Source: Filimonas effusa
Lineage (GTDB): Bacteria; Bacteroidota; Bacteroidia; Chitinophagales; Chitinophagaceae
Reading direction: 5' to 3'
Assembly: GCF_004118675.1 (NCBI RefSeq)
Contig: NZ_SDHZ01000001.1
Coordinates: forward strand, 2,666,001 to 2,730,000
DNA length: 64,000 nt
The first letter of the stretch is position 1. Each line of letters opens with the position of its first letter. The translations under genes and the position numbers were made by a program. The notes beneath the pieces were generated by a model. The model searched no databases, was not told where the DNA came from, and saw only the letters and a list, made by a program, of their open reading frames with translations. Of this stretch, positions 27,158 through 34,829 are shown one piece after another.

Positions 27158-27853
27158 TTAGTTCTGAACTGATTTAGTGTCGATAGTAATGCCGGGGCTC
27201 ATAGAGCTGGCGAGGCTTACACCTTTAAGGTAGGTACCTTTAGCGGAAGAGGGTTTCAGTTTAATGAGTGCATTAATGAATTCCTGTCCGTTTTCCACCA
27301 GTTTCTCGGGAGCAAAAGAAATGCGGCCGATAGAAGCGTGAACGATACCAGCTTTATCTACTTTGAAAGCGATTTTACCACCTTTCACCTCGTTAACTGC
27401 TGCAGCTACGTCGTTCGTAACGGTACCAGTTTTAGGGTTAGGCATGAGGTTACGTGGACCTAAGATCTTACCCAGTTTACCAATTTTAGGCATCACTGAA
27501 GGGGTAGCCACGATTACATCAACATCGGTCCAGCCGCCTTCGATTTTCTGGATGAATTCATCCAGACCAACGAAATCAGCGCCTGCTTCTTTAGCAGAAG
27601 CTTCTTTATCAGGCGTACAAAGAACCAGAACGCGTTTGGTTTTACCGGTGCCATGGGGCAGGGTAACAGTACCACGCACTTGCTGGTCTGCTTTTTTAGG
27701 ATCAACACCCAGGCGAACGTGAATGTCTACTGAGCTATCGAATTTAGTGCAGTTGATATCCTTAACGATTGCCGAAGCATCCTTCAGGGTATACAGTTTA
27801 TTTTTATCGATTTTCGCTTCCGCTACTTTTCTTTTTTTAGTAAGACTTGCCAT
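27158..27853 (-). CDS. rplA: 50S ribosomal protein L1
   Basis: uL1 of the mobile L1 stalk, which helps release deacylated tRNA, 231 residues. Signatures include [20 protein letters not shown], the [11 protein letters not shown] segment and [14 protein letters not shown]. It is in an operon with rplK (26 bases upstream) and rplJ. L1 often represses its own operon by binding the mRNA near rplK; that site was not verified here. Confidence 0.98.
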   Translation of the reverse strand: MASLTKKRKVAEAKIDKNKLYTLKDASAIVKDINCTKFDSSVDIHVRLGVDPKKADQQVRGTVTLPHGTGKTKRVLVLCTPDKEASAKEAGADFVGLDEFIQKIEGGWTDVDVIVATPSVMPKIGKLGKILGPRNLMPNPKTGTVTNDVAAAVNEVKGGKIAFKVDKAGIVHASIGRISFAPEKLVENGQEFINALIKLKPSSAKGTYLKGVSLASSMSPGITIDTKSVQN

Positions 27854-27879
27854 TGCAAATAAGTTTAGGAGATACAGAA

Positions 27880-28323
27880 TTAATTTTCCCAGGGGGCTGT
27901 GCCTTCAACAGTAAGTCCCATACTGCGTGCAGTACCAGCTACCATTTTCATAGCGCTTTCGGTAGTAAAGCAGTTAAGATCGGGCATTTTATCTTTAGCG
28001 ATAGCCTCAACCTGTTCCCAGTTTACTTTACCTACTTTGTTACGATTGCTCTCCTTAGAACCTTTTTGAATTTTAGCGGCTTCCATTAATTGGATAGAAG
28101 CGGGAGGTGTTTTGATGACGAAGTCGAAAGACTTGTCGGTGTACACGGTAATGAGAACAGGGAGAACTTTTCCCATTTTATCCTGGGTTCTGGCATTGAA
28201 TTGCTTACAGAACTCCATGATGTTCACGCCCTTACTACCCAAAGCAGGACCTACCGGAGGTGCGGGGTTGGCCTGGCCACCTTTCACCTGCAACTTAACG
28301 TACGTTGCGATCTCTTTTGCCAT
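27880..28323 (-). CDS. rplK: 50S ribosomal protein L11
   Basis: uL11, 147 residues, at the GTPase-associated centre of the ribosome; needed for stringent-response sensing by RelA-type enzymes. The N-terminal proline-rich linker [25 protein letters not shown] and the rRNA-binding C-terminal domain ([20 protein letters not shown]) are diagnostic. It is first in rplKAJL, with its own promoter box at 28414-28421 and a terminator separating it from nusG. Confidence 0.98.
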   Translation of the reverse strand: MAKEIATYVKLQVKGGQANPAPPVGPALGSKGVNIMEFCKQFNARTQDKMGKVLPVLITVYTDKSFDFVIKTPPASIQLMEAAKIQKGSKESNRNKVGKVNWEQVEAIAKDKMPDLNCFTTESAMKMVAGTARSMGLTVEGTAPWEN

Positions 28324-28413
28324 GATGCTTTATTTTTTGGTATTAACGTTCCGGCAATTGCCGAAACTCCCAAATACAAACATTCTCTAAATCTAAAGAA
28401 CTTTTTGGGAGTG

Positions 28414-28421
28414 CAAAGGTA
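28414..28421 (-). promoter_or_regulatory. -7 element of the rplKAJL operon
   Basis: The minus strand reads TACCTTTG, a perfect TAnnTTTG. A transcript starting a few bases on would have a leader of about 85 bases before rplK ATG 28323. No good -33 TTTG lies at 19 bases. Confidence 0.55.
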
Positions 28422-28466
28422 TGAAAAGAAAATAATAAAAGGAAGGAATGCTGTGAAAAAACAATT

Positions 28467-28501
28467 AAAAAGCCCCGTGACAGTAAGTCCGGGGCTTTTT
28501 T
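28467..28501 (-). terminator. Terminator between nusG and rplK
   Basis: Stem AAAAAGCCCCG (28467-28477) / CGGGGCTTTTT (28490-28500) with a 12-base loop, just beyond the nusG stop. It is symmetrical, so it could act in both directions. It separates the secE-nusG transcript from rplKAJL. Confidence 0.85.
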
Positions 28502-28524
28502 ATAGGCAATTAAGATTGAACTTT

Positions 28525-29115
28525 TTAGCTGATCTTTTCTACCTGCATGTAGTTGAGTTCTACCGGGGTAGAGCGTCCGAAGATCTTTACTGTGACTTTC
28601 AGTTTTTTCTTTTCGTCGTTTACTTCTTCGATCACGCCATTGAAGTCGTTGAATGGTCCTTCGATGATCTTGATGGTTTCGCCTACGATAAAAGGTTCGC
28701 TGAGGAGGACACCCTGGTCGTTCATTTCGTCCACTTTACCGAGCATTTTATTTACTTCGGCTTTGCGGAGGGAGATGATATTACCTTTACTGCCTTTACC
28801 GTCGGTAAGGAAGTGCATGACGTTGGTAATATTGCTGATATGCTGGATGATGTCGTCGTTAAGTTTATCGCCGGCCACTTCGAGCATAACATAGCCAGGG
28901 TAATAGTTTTTTTCGCGCATTACTTTTTTACCGTTCTGCACTTTATAGACCTTTTCCATTGGCAGGAACACCTGCTTCACGATATCTGTCCAGCCACTAC
29001 GTGATATATCTTTGTCGAGGTATTCTTTTACCTTTCTTTCTTTACCGGAAACCACGCGCAGCACGTACCATTTACTTTCAGCGGCTTCTATTTGTTGTGC
29101 TGTACTTTCTTCCAT
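28525..29115 (-). CDS. nusG: Transcription termination/antitermination protein NusG
   Basis: NusG binds RNA polymerase, suppresses pausing and links transcription to translation or Rho. It has 196 residues: the NGN domain (WYVLRVVSGKERKVKEYLDK ... PGYVMLEV) and a C-terminal KOW domain (GETIKIIEGPFNDFNGVIEEV). It lies 20 bases after secE on the minus strand and is followed by a terminator. Confidence 0.97.
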   Translation of the reverse strand: MEESTAQQIEAAESKWYVLRVVSGKERKVKEYLDKDISRSGWTDIVKQVFLPMEKVYKVQNGKKVMREKNYYPGYVMLEVAGDKLNDDIIQHISNITNVMHFLTDGKGSKGNIISLRKAEVNKMLGKVDEMNDQGVLLSEPFIVGETIKIIEGPFNDFNGVIEEVNDEKKKLKVTVKIFGRSTPVELNYMQVEKIS

Positions 29116-29135
29116 AAATTTCTCCTGATTAGCCC

Positions 29136-29330
29136 TTACTTAATTAATGAGTAAACCAATTTCAGTAATTGGTTACTTGCGAAGTCCATTGTCCAAACCA
29201 TAGCGGTAATAAGGACTGTGGCCACGAGAACGATAGCAGTAGACTGCTGGAGTTGTGACCAGTCGGGCCAGGTTACTTTTTCGAGTAATTCCTGGTAGGA
29301 CTCTTTAAAATAGTTAGAAACTTTGTTCAC
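29136..29330 (-). CDS. secE: Preprotein translocase subunit SecE
   Basis: Small essential subunit of the SecYEG channel, 64 residues with one membrane helix (about 30-50, STAIVLVATVLITAMVWTMD) after the conserved amphipathic segment YQELLEKVTWPDW. This is the short single-helix form, not the three-helix form of E. coli. It sits between tRNA-Trp and nusG, the usual order. Confidence 0.95.
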   Translation of the reverse strand: MNKVSNYFKESYQELLEKVTWPDWSQLQQSTAIVLVATVLITAMVWTMDFASNQLLKLVYSLIK

Positions 29331-29429
29331 TATTCCGAATATTTGAGTTTAAACTTGAAAATGCCCAACAAGATACTGAAGATAAATGGATTTATTTTCA
29401 GTAGTTGCTGTTCATTTTCAGATCAGATG

Positions 29430-29500
29430 CACGGGCCACAGGATTCGAACCCGTATCAAAGGTTTTGGAGACCTCTATTCTACCATTGAACTAGGCCCGT
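29430..29500 (-). tRNA. tRNA-Trp (anticodon CCA)
   Basis: A 71-base cloverleaf on the minus strand: acceptor ACGGGCC pairing with GGCCCGT, discriminator G, anticodon loop CTCCAAA (CCA), T-loop GTTCGAATC. The 3' CCA is not encoded. It lies between tuf and secE. Confidence 0.96.
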
Positions 29501-29524
29501 GTGCATTTGTATGTTGTGTTGCTG

Positions 29525-29532
29525 CAAATGTA
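29525..29532 (-). promoter_or_regulatory. -7 element before tRNA-Trp / secE / nusG
   Basis: The minus strand reads TACATTTG, a perfect TAnnTTTG, 24 bases upstream of the tRNA-Trp 5' end. Together with the terminator at 29577-29621 it suggests a transcription unit separate from tuf. The -33 element is weak. Confidence 0.5.
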
Positions 29533-29576
29533 CCTGATTGGGGTGATATTGCAGCGAAATAAAGCCAGGATAATTA

Positions 29577-29621
29577 CTAAAAAAGTGCCCGTAAGGACTA
29601 ACTATACAGGCACTTTTTTAG
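29577..29621 (-). terminator. Terminator after tuf
   Basis: A 13-base stem, CTAAAAAAGTGCC (29577-29589) / GGCACTTTTTTAG (29609-29621), with a 19-base loop and T-rich flank. It is close to the tuf stop codon on the minus strand. Confidence 0.75.
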
Positions 29622-29659
29622 TTCAATACATGGTAATCAATACCTTGTATCTATATTGA

Positions 29660-30847
29660 TTACTTGATAATTTCAGTAACCTGACCGGCACCTACAGTAC
29701 GGCCACCCTCACGGATAGCGAACTTCAGACCTTTTTCCATAGCGATAGGCTGGATCAGCTTAACAGTTAAGCTGGTGTTATCGCCAGGCATCACCATTTC
29801 AGTACCTTCAGGGAGGATACATTCACCAGTTACGTCTGTAGTACGGAAGTAGAACTGAGGACGGTATTTGTTGAAGAACGGCGTGTGACGGCCACCTTCT
29901 TCTTTGCTCAGTACGTAAACTTCGCCTTTGAATTCGGTGTGCGGAGTGATGCTCTTAGGTTTAACGATAACCATACCGCGACGGATCTGAGTTTTCTCGA
30001 TACCGCGTAACAGCAGACCAGCGTTATCACCTGCCTGACCTTCGTCGAGGAGTTTTTTGAACATTTCGACACCAGTTACAGTAGAAGTCAGGGGTTCTTC
30101 GATCAGACCAACGATTTCAACTGCTTCACCAACTTTGATGATACCGCGTTCGATACGACCTGTAGCCACTGTACCACGACCTGTGATAGAGAAAACGTCT
30201 TCCACAGACATCAGGAATGGCTGATCGATAGGACGGGGAGGTAAAGGAATGTAAGAGTCAACCGCTTCCATCAGTTCTTCTACACATTTCACCCACTGAG
30301 GTTCACCAGCGAGGGCGCCTGTAGCAGAGCCTTTAATGATAGGCGTGTTGTCACCGTCGAAGCCATAAGAGCTCAACAGTTCACGGATTTCCATTTCAAC
30401 GAGGTCTAACAACTCAGCGTCGTCAACCAGGTCAACTTTATTCATAAATACCACAATCTGAGGTACACCTACCTGGCGAGCCAGCAGGATGTGTTCTTTC
30501 GTTTGGGGCATAGGACCGTCGGTAGCAGCCACAACAAGGATAGCACCGTCCATCTGAGCAGCACCGGTAATCATGTTCTTCACATAGTCAGCGTGACCAG
30601 GACAGTCAACGTGTGCATAGTGACGGTTACCAGTTTGATATTCTACGTGAGCGGTGTTGATTGTGATACCTCTTTCTTTTTCTTCAGGAGCACCATCAAT
30701 ATCATCATAGTTTCTTTTTTCTGCCAGACCTTTTTTAGACAGAACGTCTGTGATAGCGGCAGTTAAAGTTGTTTTACCGTGGTCTACGTGACCGATGGTT
30801 CCAACGTTTACGTGAGGTTTCTCCCTCTTGAAGGTCTCTTTAGACAT
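29660..30847 (-). CDS. tuf: Elongation factor Tu
   Basis: GTPase that brings aminoacyl-tRNA to the ribosome, 395 residues. All G motifs are present: [25 protein letters not shown] and the SA-type motif in GSATGALAG. The three-domain structure is complete and ends [16 protein letters not shown]. It lies downstream of four tRNA genes in the same order as the E. coli tufB operon. It has a terminator right after it. Confidence 0.99.
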   Translation of the reverse strand: MSKETFKREKPHVNVGTIGHVDHGKTTLTAAITDVLSKKGLAEKRNYDDIDGAPEEKERGITINTAHVEYQTGNRHYAHVDCPGHADYVKNMITGAAQMDGAILVVAATDGPMPQTKEHILLARQVGVPQIVVFMNKVDLVDDAELLDLVEMEIRELLSSYGFDGDNTPIIKGSATGALAGEPQWVKCVEELMEAVDSYIPLPPRPIDQPFLMSVEDVFSITGRGTVATGRIERGIIKVGEAVEIVGLIEEPLTSTVTGVEMFKKLLDEGQAGDNAGLLLRGIEKTQIRRGMVIVKPKSITPHTEFKGEVYVLSKEEGGRHTPFFNKYRPQFYFRTTDVTGECILPEGTEMVMPGDNTSLTVKLIQPIAMEKGLKFAIREGGRTVGAGQVTEIIK

Positions 30848-30983
30848 CTTTATCGGTTTTTTGTTGTGGTTTTACAATTTGAGTTTTATGTATCATGTTC
30901 TGCTATAATAAGCAAAACATCGCACATGGCTATTATTTTAATCTCTTCGAATCTTAATCCTCAGCTATTCTAAAATAAACCAG

Positions 30984-31055
30984 AGCCGTTAGTGAGAATC
31001 GAACTCACGACCTCTTCCCTACCAAGGAAGTGCTCTACCCCTGAGCTACAACGGC
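30984..31055 (-). tRNA. tRNA-Thr (anticodon GGT)
   Basis: A 72-base cloverleaf on the minus strand: acceptor GCCGTTG with TAACGGC, discriminator T, anticodon loop TTGGTAG (GGT). CCA is not encoded. It is the last tRNA before tuf, the position of thrT in E. coli. Confidence 0.96.
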
Positions 31056-31136
31056 GTTACCCAGTTGGCAGTGGTATGTGTTTTGAAGTTCAGGATGGAA
31101 TCCCGGCGTTGTAAACACAGTGTTTGCGAACTAAAG

Positions 31137-31209
31137 AGCGGAAGACGAGGGTCGAACCCGCAACCTATAGCTTGGAAGGCTATCGCTCTACCAATTGAGC
31201 TACTTCCGC
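31137..31209 (-). tRNA. tRNA-Gly (anticodon TCC)
   Basis: A 73-base cloverleaf on the minus strand: acceptor GCGGAAG, discriminator T, anticodon loop CTTCCAA (TCC). CCA is not encoded. It corresponds in position to E. coli glyT. Confidence 0.96.
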
Positions 31210-31289
31210 ATGTTACATTTGCCAATACGGCGCCGAATGTACAATTTTTAGATTGTCTGGCAAAAATCCGTATATAACTGAAAGAACTG

Positions 31290-31372
31290 TGGGCAGGAGA
31301 GGATTCGAACCTCTGAAGTCGAAAGACAGCGGATTTACAGTCCGCCCCATTTGGCCGCTCTGGAACCTGCCC
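31290..31372 (-). tRNA. tRNA-Tyr (anticodon GTA)
   Basis: An 83-base tRNA with a long variable arm (class II), acceptor GGGCAGG, discriminator A, anticodon loop CTGTAAA (GTA). CCA is not encoded. It corresponds in position to E. coli tyrU. Confidence 0.96.
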
Positions 31373-31385
31373 TAAATTTAAAAGG

Positions 31386-31458
31386 AGCCACTTGTCGGAG
31401 TCGAACCAACGACCTACTGATTACAAATCAGTTGCTCTACCAACTGAGCTAAAGTGGC
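31386..31458 (-). tRNA. tRNA-Thr (anticodon TGT)
   Basis: A 73-base cloverleaf on the minus strand: acceptor GCCACTT, discriminator T, anticodon loop TTTGTAA (TGT). CCA is not encoded. It is the first gene of the tRNA-tuf operon, as thrU is in E. coli. Confidence 0.96.
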
Positions 31459-31492
31459 TTTTTAAAGAACTACCCCTTGTTTTTCGGGATGG

Positions 31493-31522
31493 CAAAGGTA
31501 AGAGAAAAGTTCATTTGGCAAA
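31493..31522 (-). promoter_or_regulatory. Promoter of the tRNA-tuf operon
   Basis: On the minus strand TTTG (31519-31522) is followed after 18 bases by TACCTTTG (31493-31500), close to the Bacteroidota consensus. It lies 34 bases upstream of tRNA-Thr(TGT). The remaining non-coding bases to 31714 show no gene. Confidence 0.7.
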
Positions 31523-31714
31523 ATTTTGTGAGAGAAATTTTCAAAAAAAGATTGAACAGCCGGAGCGCAGATAACAGAATGGCGGATGGCGGGAATAAAG
31601 AGAAGCTTTTGGTGGCGTGGGTTTCACCGTTATGAATTGATTTTAAAAAGTTTATTGTATTGGCGCAAGAAAATTTTCAGCACGTAACTGTTTGAAGTTG
31701 AACGGGTGTCTGTT

Positions 31715-31987
31715 CTATTTCCCTATTTCCAATTCATTTTCTTTGGGATTCTTTGGAGAGAAGATGAGTGGCACCGAGTCATGCGGGATGACTTTGTGTT
31801 CGTCGACGGCCACGCTGTCGGTGATGACCTCTCCGTGGGGTGCTCTGAAAACATAATTGATCAGCAGTTTACCGTTCGACAACATTTTTCTTTCGAGGAT
31901 ATGTGCTTTTGTACGAACGATCCCTTCACTGTTACAAGCTGTTGCCGCCACCAGCAGCAAAGCAGCCATCCACCCTGCTTTTTTCAT
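31715..31987 (-). CDS. Small lipoprotein, function unknown
   Basis: A 90-residue protein with a signal peptide and lipobox (MKKAGWMAALLLVAATAC, Cys18). The mature part is a short, charged sequence with beta-strand character (HILERKMLSNGKLLINYVF, then PHGEVITDSVAV) and ends in a lysine-rich tail. No family was recognised. ATG 31987 is favoured over the upstream in-frame start at 32044 because a promoter box lies between them (32017-32024) and because the lipoprotein signal begins here. Confidence 0.7.
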   Translation of the reverse strand: MKKAGWMAALLLVAATACNSEGIVRTKAHILERKMLSNGKLLINYVFRAPHGEVITDSVAVDEHKVIPHDSVPLIFSPKNPKENELEIGK

Positions 31988-32016
31988 TTCACTTCGTTTT
32001 TCCTGTTTAACAAGTG

Positions 32017-32045
32017 CAAAATTAGGCTGCACTATGTAAAACAAA
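32017..32045 (-). promoter_or_regulatory. Promoter of the small lipoprotein gene
   Basis: The minus strand reads TAATTTTG (32017-32024) with TTTG (32042-32045) 17 bases upstream. The leader to ATG 31987 is about 23 bases. Confidence 0.55.
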
Positions 32046-32069
32046 TGTCAATATGCGGGTGCCTGAAAC

Positions 32070-32096
32070 AAAAAAAGGGCCGAAGCCCTTTTTTTT
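32070..32096 (-). terminator. Terminator overlapping the hpf stop codon
   Basis: Stem AAAAAGGGC / GCCCTTTTT with the tetraloop CGAA at 32081-32084, flanked by long A and T tracts. The right arm runs into the hpf stop codon (32095-32097), so the end of the coding region forms part of the hairpin. Confidence 0.85.
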
Positions 32097-32394
32097 ACAC
32101 AGTTTGTCTTTCTTTTTTACGTTTTATTTGGTTTACAAGTGAATCTAAGGCACAATCAAAGGATTCTTCAAATGACTTGGACGAAGCTTTTACGAAAAAA
32201 TGCTGCTTCGGCACATGCACCCGAATCTCTGCGATCTTGTCTTTGATCGTGTGTACTACATTATCCAGTTTTAGAAAAACATCCACTTTGATTACCCGGT
32301 CATGAAAAGTGCTGATCTTAGCCAGCTTTTTCTCTACGTAATCAATGAGCTTCATGTCGGCATCGAAATGTACGGTTTGGATGTTTGCGTTCAT
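32095..32394 (-). CDS. hpf: Ribosome hibernation-promoting factor (short HPF/RaiA family)
   Basis: A 99-residue ribosome-binding protein of the HPF/YfiA family, which stabilises idle ribosomes in stationary phase. It shows the expected beta-alpha-beta-beta-beta-alpha pattern: MNANIQTVHFDADMKLIDYVEKKL, then VDVFLKL, AEIRVHVP, FFVKASS and the C-terminal basic helix with NQIKRKKERQ. It lacks the C-terminal domain of long HPF. ATG 32394 was chosen over one four codons upstream by family alignment. Its terminator overlaps the stop codon. Confidence 0.9.
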   Translation of the reverse strand: MNANIQTVHFDADMKLIDYVEKKLAKISTFHDRVIKVDVFLKLDNVVHTIKDKIAEIRVHVPKQHFFVKASSKSFEESFDCALDSLVNQIKRKKERQTV

Positions 32395-32406
32395 AGTAAA
32401 ACACAT

Positions 32407-32755
32407 TTAGACGGTGAACAATAAATAAAAGAACTAATTAGATTCACTTTGAAGATAAGGCATATACACGGAACCAGCAAGGATTCCGGCGATTTTCGCC
32501 TCTAAAAAAATCCTTAAAAATGAGTGTTGCGACTTCGGGTAAATCGCTGCAGGTATTTCCAGTACCTGAACGTGTCTGCGAAACACTTCTTTGAACGGAT
32601 CGCATGCGCTTTAGTGCCCGTTGCTGAAGCTAAACCTTGTATGTTTTGCGATGTTACAGAAGCGGGAAAGACATTTGAAAAGCATGTTATAAGGTATAAG
32701 CATTTTTCAGGTATGCGTATACTTTACATACGACGTGCTATTGCTCCGGACGGCT
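32407..32755. other. Intergenic region between xerC and hpf, no gene assigned
   Basis: About 350 bases. A short minus-strand stretch near 32440-32520 and a plus-strand frame from 32524 both have some coding appearance, but neither has a complete, recognisable product. They may be gene remnants. No promoter with a good TAnnTTTG match was found for hpf. Confidence 0.3.
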
Positions 32756-33694
32756 CTATGCTTTGGGATGTGCTTTACGGAATACATCTTTCAGCTTTTC
32801 GATGGTATTGTGTGTATATACCTGGGTAGCGGCAAGGCTTGCATGGCCCAGCAGTTCTTTCACGGCGTTAAGGTCGGCGCCGGCGTTGGTAAGATGGGTG
32901 GCAAAGGTATGCCGGAGGATATGCGGGCTCTTTTTCTCCAGCGTGGTTACCTGTGCCAGGTAAAACTTTACGGACTGGTATACGGCAGACCTGTTCAGGG
33001 GTTTTCCGGCTTCGGTCACAAAAAGACGATCGCCTGCGGCAGCGGCGGGCTGCTCCTCTCCTATGCCTGCGTTTTGTTTGGGCGCCTTATTTTTCTTTTG
33101 CGCGATGTAATCCTGCATTTCGTTCACGAGTGCCGGGTTCAGGGGAATAATGCGTTCCTTATTGCCTTTTCCGAGCACTTTGAGCTGTGCATACGACACA
33201 TCGAGCTGCGATTCCTTCAGGTTCACCAGTTCGCTCACACGGATGCCGGTATGATAAAAGAGGATGAGGATGAGCCTGTCGGTTTTCCCCTTCCAGTTGC
33301 CGGGGAATTCAACGTGTGAGAATAGCGTTTGCATATCCGCTTCTGCCACGAATGCGGGGAGGCGTTTGCCTGATTTGGGCGTAACGATGGTGGTCATGGG
33401 GGTTTCGGCGATCATACCTTCGCGGATCAGCACCTTGAAGAAGGTACGGAGTGCGGATATTTTACGCTGGATGCTCCTGGCGGTGTATTTTTCTTCTTTG
33501 AGAGAAGCCAGCCAGGTGCGTACCATGCCGGAAGTAATACGGGAAAGCGGTGGCGCATCGAAATCGGCCACCAGGAAAACGAGGAATTGCTCCAGGTCGT
33601 TCTGATAAGAAAGAACGGTATGTTGCGAGTACCTTTTTTCGAAGCGGAGGTAGTCGATAAACCGTTGTATAGGAGGTTGGTAGCTATCTAACAT
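32756..33694 (-). CDS. xerC: Tyrosine recombinase XerC/XerD
   Basis: Site-specific recombinase that resolves chromosome dimers at dif, 312 residues. The N-terminal SAM-like core-binding domain (about 1-90) is followed by the catalytic domain with the full set of residues: Arg152 (HTGIRVSEL), Lys176 (GKGNKER), His258 and Arg261 (HILRHTFATHL), His284 (LLGHASLAAT) and nucleophile Tyr293. No mobile-element context is present, so this is likely a chromosomal Xer protein; XerC versus XerD cannot be decided from sequence alone. It is downstream of rpsU on the same strand, an arrangement frequent in Bacteroidota. Confidence 0.93.
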   Translation of the reverse strand: MLDSYQPPIQRFIDYLRFEKRYSQHTVLSYQNDLEQFLVFLVADFDAPPLSRITSGMVRTWLASLKEEKYTARSIQRKISALRTFFKVLIREGMIAETPMTTIVTPKSGKRLPAFVAEADMQTLFSHVEFPGNWKGKTDRLILILFYHTGIRVSELVNLKESQLDVSYAQLKVLGKGNKERIIPLNPALVNEMQDYIAQKKNKAPKQNAGIGEEQPAAAAGDRLFVTEAGKPLNRSAVYQSVKFYLAQVTTLEKKSPHILRHTFATHLTNAGADLNAVKELLGHASLAATQVYTHNTIEKLKDVFRKAHPKA

Positions 33695-33698
33695 AACA

Positions 33699-33734
33699 AA
33701 GTAGCCATAAAGGTAGGAAACCTTATGGCTACTT
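33699..33734 (-). terminator. Hairpin between rpsU and xerC
   Basis: A 12-base perfect stem, AAGTAGCCATAA (33699-33710) / TTATGGCTACTT (33723-33734), with a 12-base loop. The T tract on the minus strand is short, so it may be an attenuator or an RNA-stability element rather than a full terminator. Confidence 0.5.
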
Positions 33735-33755
33735 CAATATGATTGTAAAATTGAA

Positions 33756-33953
33756 TTATGCTTCTATTTTACCACTTGCCAGCTTCTGTCTGTAGATGGC
33801 TTTCAGAATCTCACCGCGACGCTTAACAGAGGGTTTGGTAAAGCTTTGACGCTCTCTCAGCTGTAACAGGGCTTTGCTTTTTTCGAATTTCTTCTTATAC
33901 TTCTTCAGCGCCTTGTCAATGTTTTCGCAGTCTTTTGAATCTATAATTAACAT
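33756..33953 (-). CDS. rpsU: 30S ribosomal protein S21
   Basis: bS21, 65 residues, next to the 3' end of 16S rRNA. The sequence MLIIDSKDCENIDKALKKYKK (start of the family) and RERQSFTKPSVKRRGEILKA confirm it. The start is ATG 33953, eight bases after a perfect Shine-Dalgarno (33962-33970), very unusual in this phylum. In Flavobacterium johnsoniae bS21 helps to mask the anti-Shine-Dalgarno of 16S rRNA, and rpsU translation responds to bS21 supply; the sequence here fits the same autoregulation. xerC follows. Confidence 0.97.
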   Translation of the reverse strand: MLIIDSKDCENIDKALKKYKKKFEKSKALLQLRERQSFTKPSVKRRGEILKAIYRQKLASGKIEA

Positions 33954-33961
33954 GGTATAAT

Positions 33962-33970
33962 ACCTCCTTT
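33962..33970 (-). promoter_or_regulatory. Extended Shine-Dalgarno of rpsU
   Basis: The minus strand reads AAAGGAGGT, complementary over nine bases to the 16S rRNA 3' end region, eight bases before the rpsU ATG. Other gene starts in this window that I examined do not show such a site. Confidence 0.9.
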
Positions 33971-33985
33971 TAAAAATTTGGACTG

Positions 33986-34016
33986 CAAAGATAACACCGG
34001 ATACCAAATTTCCAAA
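33986..34016 (-). promoter_or_regulatory. Consensus promoter of rpsU
   Basis: On the minus strand TTTG (34013-34016), exactly 19 bases, then TATCTTTG (33986-33993). This matches the Bacteroidota housekeeping promoter at both elements and the spacing. Confidence 0.8.
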
Positions 34017-34045
34017 TTAATTCACGAATTCTCTAATTTGCATAC

Positions 34046-34633
34046 ATGTTTACAGGAATCATAGAAGCCACCGGCACCGTAGTAAGTGTTGAAAATAAAG
34101 GTACTAACCGTATTTTCTGGATTGCCAGCCCTCTTGCCCAGGAGCTGAAAATTGATCAAAGCATCAGTCACGAAGGTGTTTGTTTGACTGTAGATGCGCT
34201 CCAGGAAGGGCTTCACCGGGTTACTGCGATAGAAGAAACGCTTTCCAAGACCAATCTTTCGTCGTGGGAAACCGGCCGGTCTGTAAATCTTGAGCGCTGT
34301 TTGCAGTTCAATGGCCGTATTGACGGGCATATTGTTCAGGGGCATGTGGATACTACGGCTGAATGTATTGACCGGCAGGACCTCAACGGCAGCTGGGAAT
34401 TCCGTTTCCGCATTCCTGAGATCTTTTATTCGCTGATCATAGAGAAGGGCTCTGTTTCCCTCAATGGCACCAGTCTTACCATTTTCAATATCACCAGAGA
34501 CGCGTTTTCGGTAGCCATCATTCCTTACACCTATCATCATACCAGTATTTCGGAGGTGGTGAAAGGCAGCATGGTCAATATCGAGTTTGATGTTATCGGG
34601 AAGTATATCAACAGGAGGGAGACCGGCGTTTGA
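34046..34633 (+). CDS. ribE: Riboflavin synthase, alpha chain
   Basis: Final enzyme of riboflavin synthesis: dismutates two 6,7-dimethyl-8-ribityllumazine into riboflavin. It has 195 residues with two tandem lumazine-binding barrels, the first beginning MFTGIIEATGTV, with the conserved SHEGVCLTVD; the second begins at GHIVQGHVDTTAE and contains GSVSLNGTSLTI. It is divergent from rpsU, with about 90 bases between. No FMN riboswitch was seen upstream. Confidence 0.97.
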   Translation: MFTGIIEATGTVVSVENKGTNRIFWIASPLAQELKIDQSISHEGVCLTVDALQEGLHRVTAIEETLSKTNLSSWETGRSVNLERCLQFNGRIDGHIVQGHVDTTAECIDRQDLNGSWEFRFRIPEIFYSLIIEKGSVSLNGTSLTIFNITRDAFSVAIIPYTYHHTSISEVVKGSMVNIEFDVIGKYINRRETGV

Positions 34634-34672
34634 AGCATTGCGTAGTTAGTTACGGCTTTAGTGCGGCTTTAC

Positions 34673-34732
34673 TACCCGTATATAAAGCGCAGTTTTTAGC
34701 AGACGCTAAATTTTAGCCGGAGAATACGGGTA
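34673..34732. repeat. Inverted repeat with nested palindrome in the ribE / RDD-gene spacer
   Basis: Arms TACCCGTAT (34673-34681) and ATACGGGTA (34724-34732) enclose 42 bases, including the small palindrome GCTAAATTTTAGC near 34705-34717. It could be a convergent terminator region or a small structured RNA. No strong T tract follows. Confidence 0.4.
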
Positions 34733-34829
34733 ACAGCTGACGAAACATTTGCCGGTGGCAGGAATCAACGACCAAAAGCAGGCCGGAGAGTGTGCGCTGC
34801 CATTCTTTCATGAAATCTCCTATCTTTTT

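Noticed and set aside
28090-29004. A 304-codon plus-strand open frame opposite rplK and nusG
   Set aside because: It runs antisense to two certain genes, crosses a terminator and has no recognisable domain; it is a by-product of codon bias.
32524-32829. A 101-codon plus-strand frame between hpf and xerC
   Set aside because: Its end overlaps xerC antisense, no family is recognisable, and no promoter is seen; recorded only as an uncertain spacer.
32756-33694. Tyrosine recombinase as a mark of an integrated element
   Set aside because: The gene sits among core genes (rpsU, hpf), with no attachment repeats or other mobility genes; it fits chromosomal XerC/D.
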